The position numbers and the translations under genes are program-made. The notes beneath the pieces were generated by a model. It saw nothing but the letters and a program-made list of their open reading frames with translations. It was not told the origin of the DNA and did no database searches. From Planktothrix sp. FACHB-1365 (GTDB lineage: Bacteria > Cyanobacteriota > Cyanobacteriia > Cyanobacteriales > Microcoleaceae), in contig NZ_JACJSC010000006.1 in NCBI RefSeq assembly GCF_014697575.1, forward strand, positions 62,001-126,000: a stretch of DNA of 64,000 nt. Reading direction: 5' to 3'. Positions 45,193-53,846 of the stretch are shown here, in pieces. Numbering within the stretch: the stretch's first letter is position 1; each line of letters begins with the position of its first letter.

Positions 45193-45975
45193 ATGAAAAC
45201 GGCATTAATTACAGGAGCGTCTGTTGGAATTGGGGCGGCGTTTGCAAAGGAACTAGCATCTCGCAAAATGGATGTGGTTTTGGTAGCTCGTTCTCAAGAT
45301 AAATTAGAAAAACTAGCTGAACAATTTCAGACTCAATATAATATTAAAGCTCATGTTATTCTTCAAGATTTAACGAAACCAGGTGCAGCAAAAGCAGTTT
45401 ATGATGCTATCTCTCAAGCGGGATTAACCATTGATTTACTGATTAATAATGCTGGATTTGGAGATTATGGCGCGTTTGTTGAGCGACCTTTAGAAAAACA
45501 AGTTCAAATGATTCAGTTGAATATTTTAGCTTTAGTTGAACTGACTCATTTATTCTTAACCGATATGAAAAAACGCAGGTCGGGTGCAATTGTTAATGTG
45601 GCTTCTATTGCGGGTTATCAACCTTTACCCTATTCTTCCGTTTACTCTGGAACAAAAGCCTTTGTTTTGACGTTTACAGAAGCCTTATGGGCAGAAAATA
45701 AAGACTCTGGGGTGAGAATTTTAGTAGTCTGTCCGGGCCCTACAGAATCTAACTTTTTTGTAGAAGCAGAATTTCCCCAAACCTTTGCAGGTGCAGGACA
45801 AAATTATGCAACGGCGGAGGAAGTCGTTCAAGAGACGTTACAAGCCTTAGAAAAAGAGTTTTCTACTTTAGTAACGGGAGGATTAAGTAATCAATTTATT
45901 GTGAATTTACCTCGATTTTTCCCCAGGGATACGATTGTTAGTATTGTAGAAAAACAGTTTAAACCTAAGAAATAA
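45193..45975 (+). CDS. Short-chain dehydrogenase/reductase (SDR)
   Basis: 260-residue classical SDR. The cofactor loop is ALITGASVGIGAAFAKEL, the structural motif is LINNAGFGDYG, the catalytic Ser lies in VNVASIAGYQ, and the active-site Tyr/Lys in YSSVYSGTKAFVLTF. VCPGPTESNFF completes the fold. An NAD(P)H-linked oxidoreductase of the YqjQ/DltE-like subgroup is likely; the substrate is unknown. The last 47 bases of the gene plus the next base (45929-45976) occur again at 48576-48623, on the far side of the restriction-modification pair. Confidence 0.87.
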   Translation: MKTALITGASVGIGAAFAKELASRKMDVVLVARSQDKLEKLAEQFQTQYNIKAHVILQDLTKPGAAKAVYDAISQAGLTIDLLINNAGFGDYGAFVERPLEKQVQMIQLNILALVELTHLFLTDMKKRRSGAIVNVASIAGYQPLPYSSVYSGTKAFVLTFTEALWAENKDSGVRILVVCPGPTESNFFVEAEFPQTFAGAGQNYATAEEVVQETLQALEKEFSTLVTGGLSNQFIVNLPRFFPRDTIVSIVEKQFKPKK

Positions 45976-45976
45976 T
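45929..45976 (+). repeat. Direct repeat, left copy (3' end of the SDR gene)
   Basis: 48 bases matching 48576-48623 with two substitutions. This copy is the real 3' end of the SDR gene. The pair bracket the restriction-modification genes. Confidence 0.9.
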
Positions 45977-45982
45977 CTTGTT

Positions 45983-46026
45983 GTAGGGCTAAAGCCCTCC
46001 GATCTTAGGGTTAAAGCCCTACAACG
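45983..46026. repeat. Inverted repeat (GTTGTAGGGCTAAAGCCCT type)
   Basis: GTTGTAGGGCTAAAGCCCT faces AGGGTTAAAGCCCTACAAC across a short spacer, giving a long dyad just after the SDR gene. It is a common cyanobacterial dispersed repeat and could also act as a terminator. Confidence 0.75.
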
Positions 46027-46033
46027 ATTGATG

Positions 46034-46091
46034 CGGATAAGTGCCACCGGGTAAGATTTTAACCAGGGGAGAATTGCGATAAAACACTTTC
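46034..46091 (-). pseudogene. Fragment of argC
   Basis: About 56 bases that align to the argC interior at 48857-48913 with ~9 differences. Read on the minus strand they encode [17 protein letters not shown], the same residues as argC there. Nothing more of the gene is present on either side. It is a diverged scrap left of the restriction-modification pair, while intact argC lies to the right. Confidence 0.85.
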
Positions 46092-46197
46092 CAAAAGTCC
46101 TACCCTATAGGAAGTAATATGATGACAAACCGATCGCCCTGTTCTTTAATAACAAATGTCAATTAGTTTATCAACCTGAGTGGGAGGCTATTGTTGA

Positions 46198-47502
46198 ATG
46201 GATTGCTCATTAAGTTATGCAGATATCCTAAAAAAAGGAGATGGTGTCTTGATTCCTGGCCATAGCCGAAAGTATTTCAGGAAGCCATATCTAAAAGCGT
46301 TAAGTTTTTTTTCAGGTTGCATGGGTTTGGATTTGGGACTAGAAAGAGAAGGAATTGAAATACTTCTGGCCTGTGAACTTGATCGAGCAGCCCGAAAAAC
46401 TATTCAAACAAATCGACCAGATCTAGCCATTATTGGGGATATCAGAGATTATTCAGCGACAGAAATTCGGGAAAAGGCAGGATTGAGTTTAGCCACAGAG
46501 ATCGATATAATTGTTGGTGGCCCACCATGTCAAGCGTTTAGTAGTGCGGGTAAGCGTCAAGGATTTAACGACGAACGTGGAAATGTTTTCTTAAAGTTTA
46601 TTGATTTGATTATTGAGCTTCAACCCCGATTTGCAGTAATTGAGAATGTCCGAGGATTACTATCTGCTCCGTTACAGCACAGACCCCATGAAATGAGGGG
46701 GAAGAACTTTCCATCTCTATCTCAAGATGAAAAAAGGGGTGGCGCACTCCTGTTTATCATTCAACGACTCAAAGAAGCCGGGTACAGCATTTCCTTCAAT
46801 TTATATAATGCTGCTAATTTCGGGTCGCCACAACAGCGAGAAAGAGTAATTATTACTTGTAACCGGGATGGAGAAAAACTCCCCTATCTCACACCAACTC
46901 ACTCAGAAAAAGAGTTATATGGTCTGACACGATGGCGGACATTGCAAGAAGCGCTGGAAGGACTACCTAAAGATGGGCACCACTTTGTTAAGTTTCCTGA
47001 AAAACGACTCAAATACTATCGGCTGTTGAAACCTGGACAATATTGGCGGGACTTACCAACAGGACTTCACCAGGAAGCACTTGGGGCTTCTTATCATACA
47101 GGTGGCGGGAAAACTGGTTTCTACCGGAGGTTAGCTTGGGATAAGCCTTCTCCGACCCTAGTAACCCATCCAGCTATGCCTGCAACTGACCTCGCCCATC
47201 CAGAAGAGGATAGACCCCTTAGTATTGAAGAGTACAAGCGAATACAAGAATTTCCCGATGATTGGATCATCACGGGTACTTTACTCGATCAGTATCGACA
47301 AGTCGGAAATGCAGTACCCTGTTCTTTGGGAAGAGCTATCGCCAGAATGTTATTGACTTATTTGAAAGGAGAAACACCAATTGTTTATCCAAACTTTCCC
47401 TATTCGCGCTACCACAAGACTGACGATGTGAGTTGGATGGTTGAAACTCTCGGTGATCTTGAAGAAACATTAGGAAAGCAACTTTCTTTGAATCTAATCT
47501 GA
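46198..47502 (+). CDS. DNA (cytosine-5) methyltransferase of a type II R-M system
   Basis: 434-residue C5-methyltransferase with motifs in order. Motif I is [21 protein letters not shown] is [19 protein letters not shown] with the catalytic Cys, VI is [15 protein letters not shown] is [19 protein letters not shown], and IX/X are [12 protein letters not shown] and [18 protein letters not shown]. The target-recognition region (~250-340) is of normal size. It is convergent with the endonuclease gene; their stops are 4 bp apart. The ATG at 46198 begins a ~32-residue leader before motif I. An upstream stretch at 46107-46214 can be read as the end of a small frame (…[13 protein letters not shown]) overlapping the start; I cannot identify it. 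Confidence 0.9.
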   Translation: MDCSLSYADILKKGDGVLIPGHSRKYFRKPYLKALSFFSGCMGLDLGLEREGIEILLACELDRAARKTIQTNRPDLAIIGDIRDYSATEIREKAGLSLATEIDIIVGGPPCQAFSSAGKRQGFNDERGNVFLKFIDLIIELQPRFAVIENVRGLLSAPLQHRPHEMRGKNFPSLSQDEKRGGALLFIIQRLKEAGYSISFNLYNAANFGSPQQRERVIITCNRDGEKLPYLTPTHSEKELYGLTRWRTLQEALEGLPKDGHHFVKFPEKRLKYYRLLKPGQYWRDLPTGLHQEALGASYHTGGGKTGFYRRLAWDKPSPTLVTHPAMPATDLAHPEEDRPLSIEEYKRIQEFPDDWIITGTLLDQYRQVGNAVPCSLGRAIARMLLTYLKGETPIVYPNFPYSRYHKTDDVSWMVETLGDLEETLGKQLSLNLI

Positions 47503-47506
47503 GTGA

Positions 47507-48577
47507 CTAAGTACCCTGCTCATGGTTTTCTTTATCATCCTTTTTATACAGATCTGAGATGTATTTTTCTAATTTTTCTTCTGACATACAATCATCACTA
47601 GATAAACCGATCATTTTATTAAGTTCGTCCCAATTTGTATTTCGCTTATCGGGTGGGTTGACTAAATCATTAAAACCAAGCTGTTGTGCTAAATCAATCC
47701 ATGTGTCCAACCGTTGATAACTTCCTATTGGTTTAATATGTTTTAAATTTGGATCTTTCTTAAGCTTTTTCTTAAGCTTTTCCAGTGTACCCTTATCCGT
47801 TACTTCTATTCCTAATTTTTCGTATATGTTATTTTTTAAACTATCTCGTTTCAGTTCCCATTTAGAATAAGATCTACACCAAAGTTTACTATCAATACGA
47901 TCCTTATAATCCTTATCTTTAAATATCTCCCTAATTTTTGAGCTAGAGCTATTTTCCGTATTGTCTCCATTTTTGACTTGTAAACAAATCCATTTTTCTT
48001 GAGGTGTGGTATCTTCTTGAGGTGGGGTAGGAAATTTTATGAAATCAGTCGCAAGGATGATCTCACTACGACACCAAATCCAGCCATAACTTTCAATTAC
48101 ACCGGCAATATATCTCTCAAGAAGACTTCCAAGAAGATTTTCTGCTGACATTGCGAGAATATGACTATTGATGTGGGTTTCAGCTTTCTCATCAGTACAT
48201 TCTTCACTCTTTTGAAGTATCAATCGAACCATCTGATCTGGAATGGTTCCGCCAATTTCTAGCTCTTTCCTGATTTTCAAATTAGCTTCTTTTCTACCAT
48301 TTTTGTATTTTTTTAGAATATCTACAAAGTATTGTTGAATGGTCTTTTCTTGCGTTGTTACGTCGTTTTCATCTTGCTTTTTTTTTCCGGTTGTTAGGAG
48401 TTTAGGAAACTGATCTATAAAGAAAAGTAGCTGGCAAACTTTTTCTTTATGTTCAGACTCTAGCATCGCCTCTTTCATAGCCTTCTTAATATCAGGCTCA
48501 TATTGTTTCTGGAAATTTTCGTAATCCCTAAATATTTCAATTTCTGAATCAGAACTATCTATACTGTTCTCGTGCAT
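47507..48577 (-). CDS. Type II restriction endonuclease, SinI-like (GGWCC family?)
   Basis: 356-residue protein facing the methyltransferase. The core stretch, LLGSLLERYIAGVIESYGW, IWCRSEIILATDFI, and then WICLQVKNGDNTENSSSSKIR, resembles the SinI family, whose members cut GGWCC. E...D...(Q)VK residues in this stretch are candidates for the PD-(D/E)XK site, with the Lys in LQVKN. Charged Lys/Glu-rich ends are typical of restriction enzymes. The family call is from memory of the LQVKNxDNTENSSSS motif and is the least certain part; endonuclease function is well supported by pairing with the C5-methyltransferase. Its ATG lies directly at the edge of the duplicated SDR tail, so its promoter must be in the duplicated flank. 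Confidence 0.62.
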   Translation of the reverse strand: MHENSIDSSDSEIEIFRDYENFQKQYEPDIKKAMKEAMLESEHKEKVCQLLFFIDQFPKLLTTGKKKQDENDVTTQEKTIQQYFVDILKKYKNGRKEANLKIRKELEIGGTIPDQMVRLILQKSEECTDEKAETHINSHILAMSAENLLGSLLERYIAGVIESYGWIWCRSEIILATDFIKFPTPPQEDTTPQEKWICLQVKNGDNTENSSSSKIREIFKDKDYKDRIDSKLWCRSYSKWELKRDSLKNNIYEKLGIEVTDKGTLEKLKKKLKKDPNLKHIKPIGSYQRLDTWIDLAQQLGFNDLVNPPDKRNTNWDELNKMIGLSSDDCMSEEKLEKYISDLYKKDDKENHEQGT

Positions 48578-48623
48578 ACGATTGTTAGTATTGTGAAAAA
48601 ACAGTTTAAACCTAAGAAATAAT
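48576..48623 (+). repeat. Direct repeat, right copy (orphan SDR 3' end)
   Basis: Copy of 45929-45976 with two substitutions, not attached to any SDR gene. It abuts the endonuclease start and is followed by a palindromic element and then argC. Confidence 0.9.
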
Positions 48624-48628
48624 TCCGT

Positions 48629-48657
48629 AGAGACGTGCTATGGCGCGTCTCTACATA
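48629..48657. repeat. Palindromic dispersed element
   Basis: GTAGAGACGTGCTATGG continues to CGCGTCTCTAC, a 12-bp-arm palindrome. Family members are at 11.75, 41.4, 52.3 and 63.2 kb. It may also form a terminator after argC on the minus strand. Confidence 0.8.
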
Positions 48658-48661
48658 AGAT

Positions 48662-49723
48662 TTAAGGATAGAAACACAATTGCGGTAAACCTAATGTTTC
48701 TTCCCAACCCATCATAATATTCATACACTGCACCCCTTGTCCGGCTTGACCTTTTATTAAGTTATCAATAGCCGACATCACAATGACTCGTCCCGTGCGT
48801 TGATCGACTTCAATTCCTAAATAACAAAGATTTGTTCCGCAAGCCCATTTTGTTTGGGGATAAGTTCCTCCGGGTAAAATTTTGACTAACGGAGAATTGC
48901 GATAAAAGGCTTTATAAATGGTAATTAAATCTTCTCGAACTAACCCCGGATCTCGTAAAGTTGCATAAACTGTTGCTAAAATTCCCCGTACCATTGGCAT
49001 TAAATGGGGAGTAAATTGAACTAAAATATCATGTCCGGCTAACTCACTACAAATTTCTTCAATTTCTGGGGTATGACGATGATGACCCCCCACACTATAA
49101 GCGCCAATTGAACTATCAGCTTCGGCTAATAACATATTAACTTTAGCTTGTCTACCACCTCCAGAAGTGCCTGATTTAGCATCAATAATGGCGGTATCAG
49201 GAACCACTAATCCCTGTTTTAATAAGGGTGCAATGGCTAATAAACTGGCTGTTACATAACAACCTGCACAACCGACTAATTGAGCGGTAGAAAGGCGATC
49301 GCGATACAGTTCAGGTAAGCCATAAACTGCCGTTGCTGCGATCGCTTGATCCTGACGCTCTCCCCCATACCATTTTTTATAAATGTCTAAATTAGAAAAT
49401 CGATAATCTGCCGATAAATCTAATACTTTGCAGCCTTTTTCAAGCAATTGCGGAGCCATTTGATAAGCTAAACCATTGGGGAGAGATAGAAAGACAATTT
49501 GACATTTAGAGGCAATTTTATCAAGATCAATGGGTTCTATCACTAAATCCACACATTCATTCAAATGGGGATAGAGACTGCAAAAGGGTTTTCCAGCACT
49601 ACTATCACCCCCCAAATAGGCAATCTTGACCAGGGGATGATCCTGCAATAAGCGAACCAGTTGCACCCCACCATAACCTGATGCTCCCACAATCCCCACA
49701 GGAATCCGTTCTGTATTACTCAT
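48662..49723 (-). CDS. argC: N-acetyl-gamma-glutamyl-phosphate reductase
   Basis: 353-residue ArgC, the third step of arginine synthesis (NADPH reduction of N-acetylglutamyl phosphate). The N-terminal cofactor loop is [19 protein letters not shown], the catalytic Cys lies in [15 protein letters not shown], and [23 protein letters not shown] and [17 protein letters not shown] are family segments. The gene is full length. A fragment of a different copy lies left of the restriction-modification pair (46034-46091), with ~16% base difference, so two argC sequences once met here. Confidence 0.93.
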   Translation of the reverse strand: MSNTERIPVGIVGASGYGGVQLVRLLQDHPLVKIAYLGGDSSAGKPFCSLYPHLNECVDLVIEPIDLDKIASKCQIVFLSLPNGLAYQMAPQLLEKGCKVLDLSADYRFSNLDIYKKWYGGERQDQAIAATAVYGLPELYRDRLSTAQLVGCAGCYVTASLLAIAPLLKQGLVVPDTAIIDAKSGTSGGGRQAKVNMLLAEADSSIGAYSVGGHHRHTPEIEEICSELAGHDILVQFTPHLMPMVRGILATVYATLRDPGLVREDLITIYKAFYRNSPLVKILPGGTYPQTKWACGTNLCYLGIEVDQRTGRVIVMSAIDNLIKGQAGQGVQCMNIMMGWEETLGLPQLCFYP

Positions 49724-49843
49724 ATTACCTAACTCCTAGTAAAATCCTATAATCCGTTAGACAAGCGACTGACAAGCTTTTGCTGCATGATAGCGGATTC
49801 TGGAAAAATTTGGAAAAATCTTTTGGAATTTCTCTGGGATATC

Positions 49844-51037
49844 TCACAGTCGAAAACCCATTTCCGCGAGTCCCATCCGTAAGCGTTCAGCTTCGGGGGA
49901 GTTGTTTTGTTCGTGTAATTCAATGGCGGCTTTAAACATCAGAAAACTATCGCTGAGTTGACCAATTTGGAGTAATAAAACTCCTAAATTTTGGAAGGTT
50001 TCGGCTGAATTGGGATTGAGTTCAATGGCTTTTTGATAAGCTGTGATCGCTTCTCGATAAGCCCCCATTGCTCTTAAGGTCATGCCTAAGTTATAATGAG
50101 CGATCGCTAAAGTCGGATCAATTTCAATAGCAGTTTGATACGCTATTTTAGCAGATTCTAGTTCTTCTTCTTGTTTAAAAATATTCCCTAAATTGTTATA
50201 GGCTCCTAGCTTCAATTGAGGTAAAATATTAATCTCAATAGCTTGTTGATAATAATGTTTTGCTTCTGTGAATTGTTGTTGTTTTCCATAAGCAATTCCT
50301 AAATGATAATGCAGTTCATATAAAACCCCTTCTTCTATCTCATTTTCTTGAGATAAACCTAACTTTAAGAGTTCAATTCCTCGATTTAAGTCTCCGATTT
50401 CGACATATAAAGCTCCTAATTTACTCGCAGCATAGGCATCATGAGGATGTTCTGTTAAATAACGTTCCATTGATGATTTTGCGGCTTGCCATTTGTTACG
50501 TTTAGTGATAGTTTCAGCTTGATATCCATCATGTAAAATCGCTACTTTCGGTAAAGTTCCAATTTTCCATTGAGGTTTTTGGCGAATTAATTCGGTAATA
50601 CTATCATCCACCATTGCATGATAGGGACGAGAAAAACAAATTTGGGGATGATTTCTAAATAATCGAGACACCAAAGAATAGGGAGATTGACTCGCACCGA
50701 TTTCTTGTCGAATTAAGTTAATCACAATTAAATCACGGTTTTGCATCATTTGATGCATGTATTCTCCCATTCCCGGTGCTAATCTTTCATCTGCATCTAA
50801 GACTAAAATCCATTGTCCCGTTGCATAACTTAAAGCTGCATTTCTGGCTTTAGCAAAATCATCACACCAGTCAAAAAAATGAACACTCGCCCCAAATTGT
50901 TGAGCAATTTTTGGGGTTCTATCCGTTGACCCCGTATCTACAATAATAATCTCATCAACAATTCCTTTAACGCTGTTTAAACATTTAGCTAAAGTCTCCT
51001 CTTCGTTTTTAACAATCATGCAAAGGCTTAATTTCAT
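49844..51037 (-). CDS. Family 2 glycosyltransferase with TPR repeats
   Basis: 397-residue protein. The N-terminal GT2 domain (~1-190) has LSLCMIVKNEEETLAKCL, EIIIVDTGSTDRTPKIAQ, AKARNAALSYATGQWILVLD and DADERL. The C-terminal half has about five TPR units, for example HYHLGIAYGKQQQFTEAKHY, AYNNLGNIFKQEEELESAKI and AHYNLGMTLRAMGAYREAIT. This SPOUT-like/SunS-type fusion is widespread in cyanobacteria and is usually thought to glycosylate proteins or lipids, with the TPRs for substrate binding; no substrate is known. Confidence 0.87.
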   Translation of the reverse strand: MKLSLCMIVKNEEETLAKCLNSVKGIVDEIIIVDTGSTDRTPKIAQQFGASVHFFDWCDDFAKARNAALSYATGQWILVLDADERLAPGMGEYMHQMMQNRDLIVINLIRQEIGASQSPYSLVSRLFRNHPQICFSRPYHAMVDDSITELIRQKPQWKIGTLPKVAILHDGYQAETITKRNKWQAAKSSMERYLTEHPHDAYAASKLGALYVEIGDLNRGIELLKLGLSQENEIEEGVLYELHYHLGIAYGKQQQFTEAKHYYQQAIEINILPQLKLGAYNNLGNIFKQEEELESAKIAYQTAIEIDPTLAIAHYNLGMTLRAMGAYREAITAYQKAIELNPNSAETFQNLGVLLLQIGQLSDSFLMFKAAIELHEQNNSPEAERLRMGLAEMGFRL

Positions 51038-51085
51038 AACCGGAAATAAAGTTGTTTTTTAGATGCAATCAAGATTAATTTTACC

Positions 51086-51682
51086 TTATTCAGGTAATAC
51101 CATCACTTTATCAATAACATGAATAACTCCATTACTCGCCGGAATATCAGAATCAATTACCCTGGCATCTTCGACTTGAATTTGATTATTATTAGTTCCT
51201 ACCGTAATAGAATCTCCTTCTAAAGTTGTTACTTCTCCTGCTTTTAAATCCGTTGCGGTGACTTTCCCTGGAATAACATGATATTTTAATAAATCAGTGA
51301 TTTTACTCAAGTCTTTTGATTTCAGGATAGCTTCTAAAATTTCTTGGGGTAATTTAGCAAAGGCTTCATCCGTTGGAGCAAAAATTGTAAAATCTCCCTT
51401 TTTTAGAGCATCTAATAATCCGGTTGTTTGTAAAATCGCTGCTAAAATTGTAAAACGCTCATCGGATAAAATCATACTGGCTAAATCTCCACCCACAGCT
51501 TTAATCACTTCTTTAGGAATTGGAAGTTGGGCGATATCTTGGCTGTCAACGAGTTTTGAATGAGGAGATATTTGAGCTTCTGCGGCGACAACGGGGGAAA
51601 TTGTTCCTAACATTAGGAAACTCAAAAGGCTAAGAAGTCCGACCCGTTTACCGGGGTTTTGATATGCTGTTAAGTTGTTCAT
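51086..51682 (-). CDS. Secreted fasciclin-domain protein, paralogue A
   Basis: 198-residue exported protein: signal peptide (VGLLSLLSFLMLGTISPVVA, AEA site) followed by one fasciclin (FAS1) domain, with [34 protein letters not shown] and LKYHVIPGKVTATDL, ending VIHVIDKVMVLP. FAS1 domains mediate adhesion at the cell surface. AGAGGATG precedes the ATG. It lies next to a second FAS1 gene on the same strand, 27 bp away. Confidence 0.9.
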   Translation of the reverse strand: MNNLTAYQNPGKRVGLLSLLSFLMLGTISPVVAAEAQISPHSKLVDSQDIAQLPIPKEVIKAVGGDLASMILSDERFTILAAILQTTGLLDALKKGDFTIFAPTDEAFAKLPQEILEAILKSKDLSKITDLLKYHVIPGKVTATDLKAGEVTTLEGDSITVGTNNNQIQVEDARVIDSDIPASNGVIHVIDKVMVLPE

Positions 51683-51709
51683 TTTTACATCCTCTTTAAA
51701 TTGTTTAAA

Positions 51710-52270
51710 TTAGTTGGGTAGAATTACGGTATCAATGACATGAATTACCCCATTACTAGCTGGAACATCAGCTTTAATCACTGTTGCATTATCAATTTTT
51801 ACCGATGCACCCACTTGTACGTTAATGGTATCTCCTTCTACGGTTTCGACTTCCCCAGATTTGAGGTCAGTTGACAATACTTTTCCCGGAACAACATGAT
51901 AGGTCAAAATCTTGACTAATTCTGCTTTATTTTCGGGTTTGAGTAAGTTTTCTAAAGTTCCTGGCGGAAGTTCTGAAAATGCTTTATCCGTTGGTGCAAA
52001 TATTGTAAATGGCCCTTCTGCTTTCAGGATATCGACTAAATCCGCCGCTTGCAAGGCTTGGGTTAAAATTGTAAACTCACCCGCACTCACCACCGTATCC
52101 ACAATATCCAGTGATGTTGTAGCGGGAATTTGGGCAATATTAACAAAGTTTGTTAAGGTGTGATTGTACAGTTGCGCTTCAACGGGTACACTTCCGCCGA
52201 GTATCACCCCAACAGCGCTAAAAAATACTGTTATTTGTTTCAATTTTTGAGTGTGATTTTGAGGATTCAT
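51710..52270 (-). CDS. Secreted fasciclin-domain protein, paralogue B
   Basis: 186-residue exported FAS1 protein. Signal peptide is [21 protein letters not shown]; the domain contains [47 protein letters not shown] and ends [10 protein letters not shown]. It is a tandem paralogue of the preceding gene and co-directional. I start at ATG 52270 ([10 protein letters not shown]); a longer frame to 52288 is unsupported. Both FAS1 domains keep the two H-box-like blocks. Confidence 0.88.
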   Translation of the reverse strand: MNPQNHTQKLKQITVFFSAVGVILGGSVPVEAQLYNHTLTNFVNIAQIPATTSLDIVDTVVSAGEFTILTQALQAADLVDILKAEGPFTIFAPTDKAFSELPPGTLENLLKPENKAELVKILTYHVVPGKVLSTDLKSGEVETVEGDTINVQVGASVKIDNATVIKADVPASNGVIHVIDTVILPN

Positions 52271-52288
52271 AAGAATTAAAGGGGGCAA

Positions 52289-52352
52289 TTTATCAGTTAT
52301 CAGTTATCAGTAGAGACGTGCCATGGCACGTCTGTATCAGTTATCAGTTGGT
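52289..52352. repeat. Palindrome inserted in a heptamer array
   Basis: CAGTTAT heptamers (52292-52310) are interrupted by a GTAGAGACGTGCCATGGCAC-type palindrome (52310-52335) and then resume (TATCAGTTATCAGTTGG). Two repeat families are nested, so the palindrome family probably moved after the heptamer array existed, or both share a target preference. Confidence 0.8.
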
Positions 52353-52392
52353 AGGGGATTCATCAAAATTTTAGTTAATTTTAAACGAATAC

Positions 52393-53196
52393 CTAACTCC
52401 TTGGATTATTATCAAAGTTATAACTTAAAACATCAATTCTTGGGCCTTGTTTGGGTAAATTATCGGCGGTTAATGTCAGGGTATCTGTTTTTTGAATTTG
52501 TATGGAGTTTCCTGCCATTACGGTTAAAAAATTATCAATGGGTTCAAGATCACAGGTTGTTGCATCCGCCGCTAACGTTCGATAATGGGTGGGAATTACA
52601 ATTCGCGGATTCAAAAATTCAATGGTTTTTTTGGCTTCTTCTGGGGTATAGGATTTTGCACCTCCGCCAACCGGAATTAACATTAAATCAGGACGACCAA
52701 TTAAAATGCGTTCTTCCATTCCTAAAGGGGCTGCTAGTCCTCCTAAATGTAAAATTTTAATCCCGGCTTGTTTCCATAACCAAGCGACATTAACGCCAAA
52801 TCTGCGCCCTTCAAATCGGTCTTTAATCGTGCGAATCCCTTGAATTTGAGTGCCATTAAATTGATAAACACCGGGTTCATATAATAAAGCGGGATTTCCC
52901 GTAAATCCTTCTATCACTCCCTCATCTAAGAGACGGCTACTAATTAAGACTAAATCCGTTTGAAATTGTTGCGGACTGCGATAACCACTGGTACACCCAA
53001 TTGGGCGAAAAGGATTAACTAAAACTCTTAATCCTCCCCCTGTAAATAAAAAAGCCGTATGTCCTAACCATTGGACAGTTAAAGTATTTCCAGAAGCAGA
53101 TTGGGCTGTAGATTTTTGCCATTGAGACGTTAACCCAGTTGCTAACGTTGTTAATAGCGTGGTGGTTGTTAATTGAATTAATTTTCGCCGTTTCAT
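52393..53196 (-). CDS. MBL-fold protein with Tat-like signal and no HxHxDH motif
   Basis: 267-residue protein. The N-terminus has a twin-arginine-type signal (RRKLIQLTTTTLLTTLATGL). The body is UlaG-like metallo-beta-lactamase fold: LTVQWLGHTAFLFTGGGLRV, then LHLGGLAAPLG, LMLIPVGGG and RIVIPTHYRT. The metal motif HxHxDH is replaced by ISSRLLDEG, so a normal dinuclear metal site is unlikely. Homologues in other cyanobacteria, as I recall them, have similar replacements; function unknown. It is probably periplasmic or in the thylakoid lumen. Confidence 0.7.
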   Translation of the reverse strand: MKRRKLIQLTTTTLLTTLATGLTSQWQKSTAQSASGNTLTVQWLGHTAFLFTGGGLRVLVNPFRPIGCTSGYRSPQQFQTDLVLISSRLLDEGVIEGFTGNPALLYEPGVYQFNGTQIQGIRTIKDRFEGRRFGVNVAWLWKQAGIKILHLGGLAAPLGMEERILIGRPDLMLIPVGGGAKSYTPEEAKKTIEFLNPRIVIPTHYRTLAADATTCDLEPIDNFLTVMAGNSIQIQKTDTLTLTADNLPKQGPRIDVLSYNFDNNPRS

Positions 53197-53255
53197 AATT
53201 TTTGGGTTGACGGAAGCAACGGATTAAAGCCGGGATGACAGTTCCGAGTTAACAA

Positions 53256-53843
53256 TTATATCTGCTCTAGGAAATTTCTTAAGAGTTGTTTTCCAGAACG
53301 GGTGAGAACGCTTTCCGGGTGAAATTGTACCCCCTGAATATGGGGATAGTCCCGATGGCGAACGCCCATAATTGTCCCATCTTCTACCCATCCGGTAATT
53401 TCTAAAACGTCAGGACAGGTTTCTCGTTCAATCACTAAGCTATGATAGCGAGTGGCGGTTAAGGGATTCTCGACATTAGAGAAAACACCGACCCCAGTAT
53501 GATGAACGGGGGATGTTTTTCCGTGCATCAGTTCCGGTGCAGAAATAATATTCCCCCCGAATACTTGACCAATACTTTGATGACCTAAACATACGCCTAA
53601 AATGGGTAAAGTTGGCCCTAATTCTCGAATTAATTCTAGGGAAATTCCAGCATCTTCTGGACGACCTGGCCCTGGAGAAATCACCACAGCATCGGGTTTC
53701 ATCTGACGAATTTCTTCGATAGAAATTTTGTCATTTCTAAAGACTTGAACTTCAGAAGCAATCGGTAATTCTTGACCTAGCTCTCCTAAATATTGAACAA
53801 TATTGTAAGTAAAACTATCGTAATTATCAATAACAATAATCAA
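53256..53843 (-). CDS. trpG: Anthranilate/aminodeoxychorismate synthase glutaminase subunit
   Basis: 195-residue class I glutamine amidotransferase. N-terminus MIIVIDNYDSFTYNIVQYLG; nucleophile Cys in ILGVCLGHQSIGQ; His-Glu in VQFHPESVLT. It supplies ammonia for anthranilate (tryptophan) or aminodeoxychorismate (folate) synthesis; many cyanobacteria use one subunit for both. The start is TTG at 53843, decided by an AGGAG ribosome site upstream and the perfect N-terminal motif. Its 5' neighbour dgkA is three bases away, so they are co-transcribed, as in Synechocystis. Confidence 0.9.
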   Translation of the reverse strand: MIIVIDNYDSFTYNIVQYLGELGQELPIASEVQVFRNDKISIEEIRQMKPDAVVISPGPGRPEDAGISLELIRELGPTLPILGVCLGHQSIGQVFGGNIISAPELMHGKTSPVHHTGVGVFSNVENPLTATRYHSLVIERETCPDVLEITGWVEDGTIMGVRHRDYPHIQGVQFHPESVLTRSGKQLLRNFLEQI

Positions 53844-53846
53844 GGT

